A stretch of DNA of 14,474 nucleotides from Candidatus Poseidoniaceae archaeon (GTDB lineage: Archaea > Thermoplasmatota > Poseidoniia > Poseidoniales > Poseidoniaceae). How positions within the stretch are numbered: position 1 is the stretch's first letter; every line of letters begins with the position of its first letter. A program made the translations under genes and the position numbers. Below are positions 13,851 through 14,474 of the stretch, piece by piece. The stretch is taken from positions 1 to 14,474 of the forward strand of contig JAQXFM010000019.1 in NCBI GenBank assembly GCA_029250305.1. The letters are read 5' to 3'. The notes below the pieces were generated by a model. It was not told the origin of the DNA and did not search any database. It saw only the letters and a list, made by a program, of their open reading frames with translations.

Positions 13851-14474
13851 ATGGTAGACTATCTTGACCGAATTGGGGCAGGCTCAGTGCTTGCGAATCC
13901 AGAAGTCATGGACTTCGACTGGATGCCCCCAGAACTCGTGGGCAGGGAAACGATTCAACGTGAACTCGCTTCGAAATTCTCAGCATTAGCGCACCCCGAA
14001 GGAGCGGGTCGAGCCGTCATCACCGGCCCGGTCGGCAGTGGAAAAACCGTGCTGGCAGATACCTTTTGCCGGGACATACAACGCCACCTTTCAGGCAAAC
14101 GCAACATACGTTCGGTCAAGGTAAATTGCAGAAATGCATCGACGAGCATGCGAGTCGTACAGCGAATACTCCACCTGCTCGACCCAGGCCACCCAGATCG
14201 AGGCCTTTCAATGGGTGAACTTCTGCTGAGTTTGCGCAGGTTGCTTCGTAGGGAAGCATCTCATTTGATCGTCGTGCTCGATGAAGTCGACCATATGCTA
14301 AGAAGGAGCGGGGACGACTTGCTGTACCAATTGCTTCGAATTGATGAAGATCAAGAAGGAAAAGGGACGATGTCGTTGATTCTGATCAGCCAAGAGCAGG
14401 TATTGGATGTGCTTGAAACTGCAGTCATCTCTCGTATGGGCGCCACGAACCATCTCAAAGTCACTGGATACACC
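13851..14474 (+). CDS. Cdc6/Orc1-family replication initiator, N-terminal part (runs off the right edge)
   Basis: An open frame of 208 codons from ATG 13851 reaches the window end without a stop. It encodes an AAA+ ATPase of the Cdc6/Orc1 type, which binds replication origins and loads the MCM helicase in archaea. Visible marks are the leader PPELVGRETIQRELASKFSAL (26-46, the usual P-x-x-L-x-x-R-E entry of Cdc6), Walker A GPVGSGKT (59-66), Walker B LIVVLDEVDHML (139-150, with D144 and E145) and a sensor-1 strand SLILISQE. The sensor-1 position is usually Asn (ISN) in Cdc6 and reads Gln here. A basic, helical RRLLRRE stretch precedes Walker B. The lid domain and C-terminal winged helix lie beyond the edge. 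A different AAA+ protein remains possible, but the leader segment and the spacing of both Walker motifs fit Cdc6 best. Confidence 0.82.
   Translation, partial: MVDYLDRIGAGSVLANPEVMDFDWMPPELVGRETIQRELASKFSALAHPEGAGRAVITGPVGSGKTVLADTFCRDIQRHLSGKRNIRSVKVNCRNASTSMRVVQRILHLLDPGHPDRGLSMGELLLSLRRLLRREASHLIVVLDEVDHMLRRSGDDLLYQLLRIDEDQEGKGTMSLILISQEQVLDVLETAVISRMGATNHLKVTGYT

Overview
The window looks like chromosomal DNA from an uncultured marine euryarchaeon, most likely a Marine Group II (Poseidoniales-like) genome. This is an inference from gene content, not a database match. Pointing to archaea are a single-gene archaeal Dph2 (diphthamide synthesis), an archaeal-type hypoxanthine/guanine phosphoribosyltransferase, a HTH-10 (bacterio-opsin activator type) regulator, a Cdc6/Orc1 initiator, a SerK-like ParB-fold protein, TATA-type promoters and very short or absent leaders. 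Mixed in are genes of bacterial or eukaryotic flavour: a class II tRNA nucleotidyltransferase, an acyl-CoA dehydrogenase and an EF-hand protein. Base composition looks even (about half GC by eye). No mobile element, CRISPR array, rRNA or tRNA gene was seen.

Layout. At 1-857 two minus-strand genes overlap by ATGA: a DUF2085-type membrane protein and the start of an unknown gene that leaves the left edge. A membrane protein of unknown function (940-1572) diverges from them over one shared TATA element. Four plus-strand genes follow closely (1621-6434): HTH-10 regulator, PCMT-like protein, HEAT-repeat protein and M61 peptidase with a PDZ domain. The last two overlap by ATGA. Region 6435-6836 holds a cluster of perfect hairpins, a 39-residue CDGSH-like gene on the minus strand, and a divergent promoter region.

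The centre (6837-9052) carries an HxlR-family regulator converging on a SerK-like gene, and a tRNA nucleotidyltransferase diverging from the latter. Next come an EF-hand protein (plus strand) and an acyl-CoA dehydrogenase (minus strand), whose stop codons abut exactly. The right side (11581-14474) reads plus: a GcvH-like protein whose lipoyl-lysine position appears to be lost, hpt, dph2 and the first 208 codons of cdc6/orc1, which runs off the right edge.

Functionally the window is mostly housekeeping: protein repair and peptide turnover (PCMT, M61), tRNA 3'-end maturation, purine salvage, elongation factor 2 modification, fatty-acid oxidation and replication initiation. I see no clear defence or mobile system. 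The most interesting points are the hairpin cluster after the M61 gene, the tiny Cys-rich protein beside it, the degenerate PCMT and GcvH homologues, and the bacterial-type CCA enzyme in an archaeal setting.
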